Shown: one piece after another, positions 24,526 to 35,127 of the stretch
How the letters are laid out: each line of letters begins with the position of its first letter
How positions within the stretch are numbered: the first letter of the stretch is position 1
NCBI GenBank assembly: GCA_020881915.1
Contig: JAJFPB010000004.1
Coordinates: 3,410,001 to 3,474,000 of the forward strand
Reading direction: 5' to 3'
DNA: 64,000 bases
DNA from: Paramyrothecium sp. XJ0827
Lineage: Eukaryota; Ascomycota; Sordariomycetes; Hypocreales; Stachybotryaceae
Translations under genes and position numbers: made by a program
Notes under the pieces: generated by a model
Told to the model about the DNA's origin: nothing
The model's input: the letters and a program-made list of their open reading frames with translations, nothing else
Databases searched by the model: none

Positions 24526-25595
24526 ATGGATTCTGACGATTCTGATTTCTATGGTACGTAAGATGGGCAGAGCTGGTAAAAGTAACCCTTAGCTAAATGC
24601 AGCCTCTTTCTTGGCCAGGTAACACCATGACGGTTTCTAGCTTGCAGAACCGGGTAGACAAGTTTGATGCCCAGGAATGGATCCAGCAACATAAACAGAG
24701 CCCTGGCTACCCAAGGGCTCGTGCGAGAACGGCGGCCAGCAACTCGCAACTTCACAATCCTTACTCAGGGGTGCCTTACGCATGGCAGTTGACGGAGACC
24801 GTGGACGACTTCCTCCTTCGGCTTCCTCCGGCCACCACTGATCAGACGCTGGAGACGCCGTGGATCTTTGTATGCAACCCCTTCATAGCCCGACTTCACA
24901 AAGAGCAAGGCGGTGGCCAATCTAGCCTGGGAAATGAGGACGAAGCCCCGGAAGAAGAGGGAAGCCAGGTCTCGCTTGTTGAAAGAGGGGCGCGGGAAAG
25001 GCTCGACATTACATCCACCTTTATCCAAGACTTGAACAAGTCAAACAAATCCAAGTCATTCATCGAAAAGGAACTACGGAAAGAACGGAAGCAAGCCGTG
25101 GAGGACATACTTACCTTGGCTCATGCCGCCAAAGTCCGAGCTGGAAAGGTGAGTGGTGACTTTTCTGCTGCTCCGCGACTGGCCTAACAATGCCAACAGT
25201 GGATGCTTTTCTGCAGCACCAGCGAGGTAAACGAGGTTTGGGGCATCATAGCAAAGGCCACTGCGAACAATGAGCTTGGCATCGCAGCAAAGGTGGCCCC
25301 ACGACCAGAAGGAGGAGACTCTCGGAAAGAGCGCTTGATATGCGTTTACACCCCCGATTTCAAGGACAAAGCCGATGTCGGCCGTGTGCTTCAGCGTCTC
25401 CGAGAGCTGAGATTGGTCGAGGCAAGAGGACGACCGATTTACTACAAGCCTGGTATGCTACAGTCTCCCCTCTCTCCTCCCACGTTATGCTAACGGAGAT
25501 TTGGAGATGCTTTCACCTACGTGGGCATAGCTAGCGGAAATACTTGGGGAGTGCGGGCTTCTATATACAGCTCCATGGATATTTTCCAGGAATGA
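24526..25595 (+). CDS. DUF1917 protein (C11orf68/BLES03-like)
   Basis: This protein has no established biochemical role; relatives occur from fungi to animals. Four exons, 24526-24553, 24619-25148, 25200-25452 and 25507-25595, give 299 residues. All introns have good signals: GTACGT, GTGAGT and GTATGC donors, with a TGCTAAC branch in the last. The acidic start MDSDDSDFYG is followed by a variable region with an acidic stretch (EDEAPEEEGSQ) and a basic helix (KELRKERKQAVEDIL). The conserved block is WMLFCSTSEVNEVWGIIAKA from residue 187, then ERLICVYTPDF and, at the end, FTYVGIASGNTWGV, which match the DUF1917 family as I know it. It converges on NAA30. Confidence 0.87.
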
Positions 25596-25953
25596 GCATC
25601 ATTGCGTGAGACCTTTCCCCAGAAGCACTCGGGCAGATCAATCGTCGAACGTTGCCCAACCAAAGAGCGTCGAATCTGTCGTGCTCGTAATACGACGATC
25701 AAGACTTGGTGATACAAGCGGCCAAATCAATCGCGGTGGATGGAATAGGAGGGATAGATGACAGAGTACGCTATTGAAGTACGTAAAAGATCCTGAACGC
25801 CGTTATATAATATGCCCGAGCCTGTTGCGTCACTGAATGCCATCCCGTTCGTGCCCCTCAAACAATGCCCCGACGCCGCTTGCCAGTTATGCGGGTATGG
25901 TTCGTCAATGTGATATGTCATGAAAGACGCTATATGGTGAGAAAAGCATCGTA
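25596..25953. other. shared 3' flank of convergent genes
   Basis: This 358-bp spacer separates the DUF1917 gene from the convergent NAA30 gene. No feature beyond the presumed 3' untranslated ends is visible. Confidence 0.5.
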
Positions 25954-26576
25954 TCAGAAGATGTCGGCATCGCCGTATTCCATGCCTGTAAAATGATCCA
26001 TGGTTTTGAGGGGCAACACAAGACGATAGGCGCTGTTGCCGTTGAGGTAGTATCGATGAAGCTTTTTCGACCGGATGAAGCCGAGCCGCTCATAGAGCCT
26101 CATGGCCGCGGTGTTTGTTTCCTCTGTTTCTAGGACAATCTCATCCGCATTACGCTCAGCCATGGCCTCGAGCGCTTTCTTGACCAGAGCTGTTGCAACA
26201 CCATGGCCCCGGTAGGGCGAGGCGACTGCCAGCATAGCAATGTAACCGCGCCGAGTCGGCGGCGAATGAGATGAGTGTACCTCGAGCTTGCAAACGATGA
26301 CCCCGATAAGCGACGAGTCTTGTGGATTCAAGGCCTGGAATTTATAGCATCAGCCAAAAGATTCTATGCTTGCCAGGAAAAAGCGGAACCGACCATGAAG
26401 CAGAGATGGGCCCACTGGCAGAGGAAGTAACGGTAGACGTATATGCTGTATGGCTCACTCAGGTCTTTCGAAATGAGGGAGCGTATGGCGGGGAGGTACT
26501 GGGCCTCCAGGCCATGCTCATACTGAATGTACCGCAAGCCCCCAAGCATAGCGGAGCTATGGGCGAGGAGATCCAT
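25954..26576 (-). CDS. NAA30: NatC N-terminal acetyltransferase catalytic subunit Naa30
   Basis: Naa30 (yeast Mak3) acetylates nascent N-termini starting Met-Leu/Ile/Phe and similar, as the catalytic part of ribosome-bound NatC. Two exons, 26576-26394 and 26334-25954, give 187 residues. The GNAT fold shows RYIQYEHGLEAQYLPAI near the start, the family hallmark LSEPYSIYVYRYFL, the acetyl-CoA loop YRGHGVA (R103-G104-H-G106), and the C-terminal LETEETNTAAMRLYERLGF. The intron donor is GTCGGT, weaker than usual, but the join HLCFM/ALNPQD restores the family sequence exactly. An in-frame stop directly precedes the chosen ATG; the next Met (residue 10) is a possible alternative start. It diverges from LRO1. 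Confidence 0.93.
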
Positions 26577-27736
26577 CTAAGGGCCAGGCCGAGGTAGGGC
26601 AGCGGAGCGTGAATAGTTGGCTGTGAAGCGGAGAAAGTCGAGCAAGAGATTGGAAGGAAAGCCGGGGGGGTCCCACGCTCAGGAGCACACAACGACAGAA
26701 ATACAGATGACCGCGTGAGATGCTGTTCATGGAAACATGAGTCAATAACCGACGCAGGGAACGTATTGCCCGAACGAGCAACGCCTCAGCCTGACGCTGA
26801 GTTTCTGGAAACAGCACCGAGTCCCAACTCCAGAGCACAGACTACGCCAAGCTGGCAAGGCAAGATAACCATGCGAGTCGAGGTGAGTCAAGTGGGTAAG
26901 GCAGATGAGGAGACCTCCGACAGTCTCTTTTCCAAAGACAAAGACGGGACAAAGGCAAGCAAGCAAGCAAGCAATCACATGCCATTTGTCCAAGGATTGG
27001 GTCAGACACAAATGTGGAAGGAAGTAGGTGCCAGCAACATGGGGCTTTCTTCGGCGCAAAGCTACCAGACCGGAAAGGTGCCTGCCTACCTCTGCCTGCC
27101 TGCTTGGGTACCACAGAGGAGCGCTGCACCACCAATATGGCTCAACGGGTGCGCTTACGGCAGACGTACCCTAGGTACCTTACCCTTACCATGCCTTGCC
27201 TTGTGGTCCGCGGGGCCGCCGCGGTCTCGTTACCGGTATTTTTTACTCCTGCGGTTTCAGTGCCATGCCGTATTCGGGCTTTTTCTTCAGTAGCGGGGCT
27301 GCTCACCTTAGCTTCCCTTGACGTCAACCATAAGGCGGCCCAGTTCGAATTGGCATCATTTTACGCACCTGTGGGCTGAGTAGATTGTCCATGGTCTGGG
27401 AACGTGCACCTTCACATGCTTCCTAGATGCAAATTTGAGACAGCACCGCGTTAGTCCGCGCCGGTTCTACATCGCGCCCCCTAGTCGAACGTACCATCTT
27501 GCACATCTTGGATGGAAGATTTCTAGTACTAGTACCTGGCACTCTTCTAATGGTTCTGGAATCATTGGCGACGTGCGTTCCGACTACCCGATCGTCCGAC
27601 ACTACATAGTACATACGCCATTGACCCGAACCAACCGACGCATTCCTCGCAACCGATATCCTTGGCAGAGGCTTGTCTTCACGACCCGCCTACCGATCCT
27701 ATACCCTTAAAACCTCCTGCTCTTCAGAGTCACGTC
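26577..27736. other. bidirectional promoter region between NAA30 and LRO1
   Basis: The two genes read outward across 1.16 kb. The region holds a tetranucleotide AAGC repeat and a TACC/GGTA patch at about 27165-27200. Open frames here are unsupported. Confidence 0.5.
26955..26974. repeat. AAGC tetranucleotide repeat
   Basis: About five consecutive AAGC units lie in the NAA30-LRO1 intergenic region. It is a simple repeat with no other visible role. Confidence 0.8.
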
Positions 27737-29644
27737 ATGGCGACGACTCTACGAAGACGTCTTGTGCCCGAGACTCGGGCTTCTGACATTGATGACTCGT
27801 CCAGGGACGCCAGCCCTGCGGAGCAGCCAACACAGCACGTCCATGTGATCGAGCACGCCCCCAAAACTCGGAAGCGTCGCACGACGCTGATTTTCCTGCT
27901 GGGCAGTCTCTGCGGTCTATTCGCGGCTGGATTCTTCGCCAAGAGCAATGATTTGATAGATTTTCCCGAGCTGGGTGAGCTCAGCATGGACAGTCTGTTC
28001 GACGTCCTGCCAGCCGGCCTAGTGAGGGACATGCGAGAGCTTGCTCAGGGCGAGCGCGATGTCGCCGACGCGTACGACTCGTTCTCCGTTGGCCTCAAGG
28101 CACGGGCCGAGGGTCTCGATGCTCACCACCCCATGATCATGGTCCCTGGCGTCATCTCGTCGGGCCTCGAGTCGTGGGGTACCGCCAATATTTCGAGAGC
28201 TTACTTCAGGAAGCGACTCTGGGGTAGCTGGACAATGATGCGAGCCCTGGTCCTTGACAAGGAAACATGGAAGAGGCACATCATGCTCGACAAGAAGACT
28301 GGCCTTGACCCACCGCATATCAAATTGCGCGCCGCTCAGGGTTTCGATGCGACCGACTTTTTCATCACTGGCTATTGGATCTGGAGCAAGATCCTCGAGA
28401 ACTTGGCAACAATCGGCTACGACCCCACGAATTCGTTCACGGCGGCCTATGACTGGCGCCTGGCGTATCAAAATCTTGAAGTGCGGGACAAGTACTTTAC
28501 TCGCCTGAAGTCTTATATCGAGACCGCTGTTCTGGCAGAGAACCGCAAAGTCGTGGTAGCATCCCACAGTATGGGCAGCCAGGTCGCTTTTTACTTCTTC
28601 CATTGGGTACAGTCGGATAAGGGCGGCCGCGGAGGACAAGATTGGGTGGAACGCCACATTGACTCCTGGATTAACATCAGCGGCTGCATGTTGGGTGCGG
28701 TCAAAGACCTGACGGCGATTCTGTCGGGGGAGATGCGTGATACGGTTCAATTGAACGCATTTGCTGTATATGGCCTGGAGAAATTCTTGAGCAAAGAAGA
28801 GAGATCGGAACTCTTCCGGGCGATGCCTGGTATTTCCTCCATGCTTCCCATTGGCGGCAATGCTGTCTGGGGAGACTTGAGCTGGGCACCGGACGACAAG
28901 CCGGGTCAGAAATATTCGTATGGATCGTTCCTCAACTTCCGTGCGGGCTCAAACTGGACCACGCCTGACCGAAATTTCACCATGGACGACTCGATGCAAT
29001 ACCTCTTCAACACAACTGAAGACTGGTATCAGGACCAGGTAAAATCCAGTTATTCACACGGGGTAGCACACACCTCTGTTGAGGTCGAAGCAAATGAGCA
29101 CATACCCTCCAAATGGGTCAACCCGTTGGAGACGAGGCTTCCACTGGCGCCGAGTCTCAAGATTTATTGCTTCTATGGCGTTGGGAAGCCCACAGAGCGA
29201 GCCTACTACTATCGAGCACCTGATCAACCAGTGTTGACGAATCTCAACATTACTATCGACACTGGTTTGATCGAAGGCGAGGTTGACCACGGGGTCATCA
29301 TGGGCGAAGGAGACGGCACCGTGAACTTGCTCAGTACAGGCTACATGTGCAACCGTGGCTGGAAAATCAAGCGATATAACCCCGCCGGCGCCAAGGTGAC
29401 CGTGGTTGAGATGCCTCACGAGCCCGAGAGATTCCACCCGAGAGGAGGGCCAAAGACGGCGGACCACGTTGACATTCTGGGAAGGGAGAACCTAAACGAC
29501 TTGATACTGCGGGTAGCGGCTGGGCGCGGGCACACCATCGACGACTATGTTGTCAGTAGCATCCGCGAGTACGCTGGCAAGGTCAGGATCTACGAGGAAG
29601 AAGAAAATATCGATCAACCGGGCGATGACAATCAGGAGTCATAG
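27737..29644 (+). CDS. LRO1: phospholipid:diacylglycerol acyltransferase Lro1
   Basis: Lro1 transfers a fatty acyl group from a phospholipid to diacylglycerol, making triacylglycerol at the endoplasmic reticulum. One uninterrupted exon gives 635 residues (yeast Lro1: 661). A cytosolic basic tail (KTRKRR) precedes a single membrane span at about residues 50-68. The lumenal part is an LCAT-type alpha/beta hydrolase. The likely catalytic triad is Ser278 in SHSMG, Asp526 in GEGDGTVN and His577 in DHVDILG. VPGVISSGLESW forms the oxyanion-side loop and TAAYDWRLAYQNLE is a family hallmark. The first ATG of the conserved frame (MATTLRRRLV) is chosen; the frame stays open upstream but lacks an ATG. 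LRO1 is the only lipid-storage gene in the window. Confidence 0.96.
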   Translation: MATTLRRRLVPETRASDIDDSSRDASPAEQPTQHVHVIEHAPKTRKRRTTLIFLLGSLCGLFAAGFFAKSNDLIDFPELGELSMDSLFDVLPAGLVRDMRELAQGERDVADAYDSFSVGLKARAEGLDAHHPMIMVPGVISSGLESWGTANISRAYFRKRLWGSWTMMRALVLDKETWKRHIMLDKKTGLDPPHIKLRAAQGFDATDFFITGYWIWSKILENLATIGYDPTNSFTAAYDWRLAYQNLEVRDKYFTRLKSYIETAVLAENRKVVVASHSMGSQVAFYFFHWVQSDKGGRGGQDWVERHIDSWINISGCMLGAVKDLTAILSGEMRDTVQLNAFAVYGLEKFLSKEERSELFRAMPGISSMLPIGGNAVWGDLSWAPDDKPGQKYSYGSFLNFRAGSNWTTPDRNFTMDDSMQYLFNTTEDWYQDQVKSSYSHGVAHTSVEVEANEHIPSKWVNPLETRLPLAPSLKIYCFYGVGKPTERAYYYRAPDQPVLTNLNITIDTGLIEGEVDHGVIMGEGDGTVNLLSTGYMCNRGWKIKRYNPAGAKVTVVEMPHEPERFHPRGGPKTADHVDILGRENLNDLILRVAAGRGHTIDDYVVSSIREYAGKVRIYEEEENIDQPGDDNQES

Positions 29645-30417
29645 AGTGATGTTCCGGGACAGGACCTTGGTCTGACCTTACTGACTGTACTGTATTTCGG
29701 CGCTTGGCGTTTGGTGATGCGAGCATTGCGCTTCGGTGGCGGCACGGGTGTCGTGTTTCCAGGATGGTTATACCCTCATGCTTGAAAGGATATGATATAG
29801 AGCTTAGATGCATTGGATAATTACATTTTCACACAGCATGAATCCGCAGGGGCTTCTGTGAGTGATTTGGTCGATGCAGGCTCGACCTTATTTGCAATGG
29901 CTTGCAGCTTTTCGCTCGCTTCCGTTCGATATGGTTTTGTTAACTGGACAGGATCTTCATCCTAAGCCAGCGGTCAGGCGTCCCGGCCATTCGCCGATGC
30001 ACCTGCCTACCCTGTGAGGAAAGCAAACCGCGTGAATCAGCTCTCCATACAACGAATCATTTCGTCAATCACGCAAGCTCTATATATCCTCAAGTGCTGG
30101 GCCAGCGTTGGCCGCATGGCGTTTTTGAAATGCAGTGGTTGCAGTCAATTTAGTGTCAAGCCCCCTCCACTCCCACTACACTGCACTAATAAGAATGAGG
30201 TCACGGTTTTGGCGCATCGGCAACCCCACCATCCTTCCTCTTGCTCCGCTCGCAATTGGGGTATCTTGTCCTTTCGGCAAACCCTCAGTGTGCGGCTTCG
30301 CTTTGTATTTCCGCCTCTGCTGTCCTTGCCCGGTACATCTTTCTTACACTCCGTGTGCTTGTGCCGGCCCGATGAGATCGATGCGGCTCCTGCACCGTGG
30401 GCTCAAACCTGGTAACC
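29645..30417. other. intergenic region, LRO1 3' flank and LDB17 promoter
   Basis: The genes are in tandem across 773 bp. Sequence just before LDB17 (about 30170-30400) is pyrimidine-rich, consistent with a promoter and leader. No gene is supported. Confidence 0.45.
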
Positions 30418-32060
30418 ATGGCGGACTATGAGGATTCTTCGCCGTCCCCCGAGGACGAGGAACACCTTTGGAACGGTTCGTTGCCGACGGCTTCGCACCG
30501 CACCGCACAAGACGGACTGCTAACGACTCTTCAGAGCTGGATAGATGCATTTCGATTCAATGCGACACCCATGAATCCATCGACGATGCTTTGCGCTCGT
30601 GGCTCGACGTGGCGACAAAACTACGTGATCAATACCCCGACTCCCAAGACCAGGTCTCTGCATGCGCCCACATTCTCTTAGGGAGCGAGATTTTCCGCGG
30701 CAACAAGGACTATGTTCGCACGCAGATAATACATAGCCTCCTGCAGGAGGACGACGCGGCACCGCTGCACGCGATTGCTTCCCTACTGCTCCTCGACGGC
30801 CAGGCCGATGAATCTCTGTTCCCACGCATGATCCAGGAGGCTTGCTTTCCTCGGCTGCTGGACCTCATCAGGAGCGAAAGTGATGGAGACTCGAGGCTAC
30901 ACAGGATGCTCTTGCACCTCATGTACGAAATGTCACGAGTCGAGCGACTTCGCGTCGACGACCTGGCCCTGGTGGATGATGAATTCGTCCACTACTTGTT
31001 TCGACTAATCGAGCACGTGTCGGACGATGTACATGACCCATATCACTATCCAACAATCAGAGTATTGGTTCGTCACGCATATGCACCCAAGGGTTTGCTG
31101 CTTGCTAACGCGCTTCAACAGCTTGTACTGAACGAACAATACATGCTTGCCTCGACCGATTCGCCTACTGACGCGTCGAATGGCTCTGCGCCGCTAACCA
31201 ATCGAATAGTAAAGTGCATAAGTCTCCATGGCCCGTCATTTCGTACTTTCGGCGAAAACATCATTCTCCTTCTAAACCGCGAGACGGAGACGTCACTGCA
31301 GCTACTTATTCTAAAATTGCTGTACCTGCTGTTCACAACGAAAGCAACCTACGAATATTTTTACACGAACGATCTCCGGGTCCTGTTGGATGTCATAATA
31401 CGGAATCTCATGGACCTGCCGTATGAGAAGATCTCACTGCGACACACTTACTTGCGCGTGATGTACCCTCTCCTAGCCCATACACAACTCAGCCAGCCGC
31501 CTCACTACAAAAGAGAGGAGATTTTGCGTGTGCTCCAGCTCCTCCGTGGGTCTCAGAATGCGCATTTTGCACCTGCAGACGAAACCACTGTTCGGCTTGT
31601 GAGCCGAGTTTCGCACGTGACGTGGCTGGAGTTGGGAGACTCTGACCGGGGCAACGCTTCTCCCGTGGAGGGCGAGGTCGCCCGCAAGAAGCTCGGGATA
31701 AGCCTGTCTCGATCACAGACCGAGAGTAGCGTTAGTGTCAGCGACGTCGCGGCAGTGATGGAGAAGCCAGGCGTTCAGACTCCGAGCCGAACGGCAGCCG
31801 AAGCCGGCGCAGAGAACGGCCAGGAAACGGAGAGCGATGCCCCCGAAGAGAGCAGCAGCATTGCTGCCCGGGCAAAGAAGATACTACCTGCAGTACCTAA
31901 ACACAGGCACGGTATTCCATTCGCGGCCAGTCAGAAGATCCCTTTGTTAAACGGATCTGCGAAGAAGGTCCCACCCAAAGCACCTCCTCCACGGCGTTGG
32001 GGCCGGATGCGGACTGCCGAGGTCCCACCAGTTGAGCCGATACAGGAAAAGGTAGAATGA
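30418..32060 (+). CDS. LDB17: Ldb17 / SPIN90-type actin regulator
   Basis: Ldb17 acts at cortical actin patches during endocytosis; its animal relative SPIN90 activates Arp2/3. Two exons, 30418-30475 and 30535-32060, give 527 residues. The 59-nt intron has the unusual donor GTTCGT but a perfect TGCTAAC branch and TTCAG acceptor. The join reads EDEEHLWNELDRCISIQ and restores continuity. The helical leucine-rich (SPIN90-LRD, DUF2013) domain occupies about residues 190-345, with FGENIILLLNR and LLILKLLYLLFTT. The C-terminus is low-complexity and ends with a proline-rich APPPRRWGR segment that could bind SH3 domains, as in yeast. No neighbour is functionally linked, although SLM1 further on also acts at the cortex. 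Confidence 0.9.
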
Positions 32061-35000
32061 GACGCCATCGTTGCTGAGGATGCTGGCCGTCGTCATAATA
32101 GTATTAAAGCAAGCATCGACATAGTCATCTCAAGGCTTGAATTTCGCAATCATTGGCGCCATTGTCTGGTCCCCGATGTAACGGGAAAGATACAAACACA
32201 TGGTTCATGCGCGGCGCATAGGAGTTGCGAATTATTGGATAAGGAACATTCTTTGGCGTATTGGGTGCCAGCACGAGTGTCCTTTCATTCTGTAAGCCAC
32301 AGATGCTTTACAGGATAAGCTACGGTAGGCAAGAGTACGGGGAACGCTTTGCGGGCGGCTTAGATGAACGAAAGAGACGATGCCGGTGCCGTCGCAAAGT
32401 GCAATCCTCCATTGAAATACATGTATATACCACTCTGGTGCAAGCTCTATCGGATTGAACAGTGCTCTGAGCCAACGAGTGCAGCCCGCGCCTTTTTCGC
32501 GACCCATTCTCGCACAAATGTACATGCTAGCAAAGTTTTGATAACTGGTTGTCCGATTCCCGCAGCGTCTGCAAAAGTGCGATTGAGATCCGCGCCCGGA
32601 CGCAAGAGCGGGTGCTCTTGGCGACAATTGTTGCGGAGATGCCACGGCCGGCGTACCCGACTGTGGGTCCGAGTTGATGCCGAGTCCCGGGCGGCGCTTC
32701 AAGCGCCTTGACCATGCGGATAGCGCTAGATCCGGGTCTGAAATGTTGAGTAATCCGGGGGTGATTCCAGGCAAGCGATTAATAAAACAGCCCAGATCGC
32801 AAAACCACAGAGAGACTAATAAATATGTAACAAGTAGAGGCTTTTATTAGAAATAAATCTCTATAATGATTTCAAAGATAAATCTTTTAAAAATCTTAGA
32901 AATAAATATTATTTTCATTAAAAATTTGTTATACTTTTTATTTATTTATTCTCCTACTTTCGTAAACTATTAACGATAGACCGTTTTGCAGTGCGGGTAT
33001 TTTCGCTCACCACTTGCCAGGCTACCTGTTGTATTCTACGAGCTACGGGCATGCCTCTTGCCTCATTAATGGTTACTGGATCTGCCACTTCATTCTAGGG
33101 GTTGGAAAACCGGGTTCCGGAGGCGCGATGCAGGCTGCGAGCGATCCATGGTAACTTTGCTTGATTCGTCAAGTCTACAAGCGCTACGGCTGCTTGTCCA
33201 TGGGAGGGCTTTGGCAACGGCAGGCAATTACGCACGGCGCCAAATGCCTTTCTACCTATGATGAATCACCGAGGTAAGGCCAAGAGAACCTAACCGAGAT
33301 ATGTTATCCACAAGAAGCCGACGGTCAGTTCCCTCGCCGTTCAAGTGCCACAGATGATTACGTATCTAAGGCTAGAGTCAGGAAAAACTGAAACACCAAG
33401 ACGACGGAGTGGAACAGGGAGAACAGCTTGGGCATCGTGGATCCCTACGTGGAATGATGATCGTCAGCTAGGTGAGATCTGCCGGCGAACAGGGTGTGTG
33501 CGCGCGCAGGAGGCCAAGGTCTGAGAATCGCAACTCCCACATGCACAGCCATGCGGGATCGGGCAACTTGGATCAACACGTGCAGGCGACTAAAAGGAAA
33601 AACCTGGCCTGAACAGGACTTTGGGATGCCTGTTTCGTTCGTTCTAAGGATGGCCGATCCAGACCTCAGGGTGCAAGCCGCGCGTGTGACGTCATGTCTC
33701 GGGGGTGAGCTAGCGACGCCCTTGACTGACCACGGAGCGGCCCTAGGTTTGCTCCTCAAGAGCCCAAAGGAGGGGGGGGGATCGAGAGCGAGCCTAATCG
33801 TTAGCACCGAGCTTCCATCGGGCACGCGCCAGCGCTAAATGCCCGGCTGGAGGATGCTGCGAGGCGGGCTTGCTACGAGAGCGATCCATCCAAGGCCAAT
33901 TCGATGCAAACAGGTTAGCCGAAGGGGGTGCTGAGCGACTTGACTCGCACGCACAGATGTAGTGACAAGATTGCCAGGGGAAGTGACGAACGATGCAGCT
34001 GATTACATGATTTCGAGCACTGACAGCTGGAGATTTGTAGAGAGACGATGCTCCGGGGGTGGTGATGGAGAGGTCGAGGATGTAAACGGAAACATGCATT
34101 TTATCAAATTTCGCGGAGCAGGCGAATCACTGTTTGTGCACTTTGTACTGTAAAGCAGTTCCAGCCAGCCTTACGCACGAGTTCGATGGGGAAGATGATT
34201 GCCAGTAAGAACCCACTGGGTAGGTGTGGTATGAACCCAGTACCTCCTTCATGACAATGTTATGGCAGCAGCTTGAGGTACTGGTACACCGATCCTGTAG
34301 GCATGCCCACGACCCTTGATCTTGCCCTTGGCCTGTGATTCTGTGATCCCTCTTGGCCGTCCCCACACCATCATCCCCATCTTCCGTCATCGTCGGATTT
34401 CCCGTCAGCTGTCCACGCAGTGCCCTTTTTTTGCTTCAGGGATCAGTGGGGGGCGGGCCTGTCTTCATCTTCTTCCCACTTAGAACAAGACAGGGGTTGG
34501 GATGTCCCGATCTTTCCTTTCTCCTTTCCCTCCATCCCAGAAAACGCAGCAGCAAACACGTTGCGTTGGATAACACGACTCCCTCCCGCAAAGTTTGGCC
34601 GGTAAGTCTCCTGCTTTTTGCGTGTTTGTTTCCCCTTCCAGCGTGCCATAGCCAAAACCTACTGGGCCTACCTCATTCTTTTCCCACTGTCGGCAACAGC
34701 GCAGCCGTTGGTTGGCTGCACGGGCTGGGACTAGTCCCGGAACATCAGACCTTTGGCGGCCATCATCATCATCATACACAAGCAAGACCTGACTGAGCCG
34801 GTGCTAATCATTGCGTCAACACCAGCAATTGGCCGCCCCCTTTCCCGTACCATTTCCATTGCAGTTACAGCCCACCACGCTATCTCCCGTCGGCTCGCCG
34901 GAGACCCCGTTCTTGTCGTTGGCGCATTCCTCGACGCACCCCCTCAAAAGCCCCCCAAGGGATAGCAGGAGGGGGAGTGAGACAGCTCTCGGTCGTATGC

Positions 35001-35127
35001 AAGCCCTGTGGTGCTGTTGCAGCCCAGGCCAGTACCCGTCCTTCTGTTTCGCTCGTGCGGTCCTGTCGTTCGCTACCTTTTACCTTACTGTAGGTAGCCA
35101 AGGTAACTTTGAGGCGCCACCTCCGCC
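32061..35127. other. 3-kb intergenic region with AT-rich island
   Basis: No gene is supported between LDB17 and SLM1. The region holds a sharply AT-rich island at 32815-32980, described separately. Its last 800 bases are increasingly pyrimidine-rich on the plus strand and should contain the SLM1 promoter and leader, with a TACCTT/AGGTAG patch at about 35075-35105 just before the start codon. Confidence 0.5.
32815..32980. other. AT-rich island, possibly relic of a mutated repeat
   Basis: Base composition drops abruptly. I counted about 19 G or C among the 120 bases at 32821-32940, whereas both flanks are close to half GC. The block is full of AAATAAAT, TTTAAAAAT and TTATTTATT words and has no coding potential. 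In filamentous ascomycetes such blocks often remain from transposons mutated by repeat-induced point mutation, but I see no terminal repeats or protein remnant, so the origin is open. Confidence 0.6.

Noticed and set aside
28019..28750. 243-residue open frame antisense to LRO1
   Set aside because: It lies wholly inside the LRO1 coding sequence on the other strand and has no domain resemblance; GC-rich coding DNA often leaves such antisense frames open.
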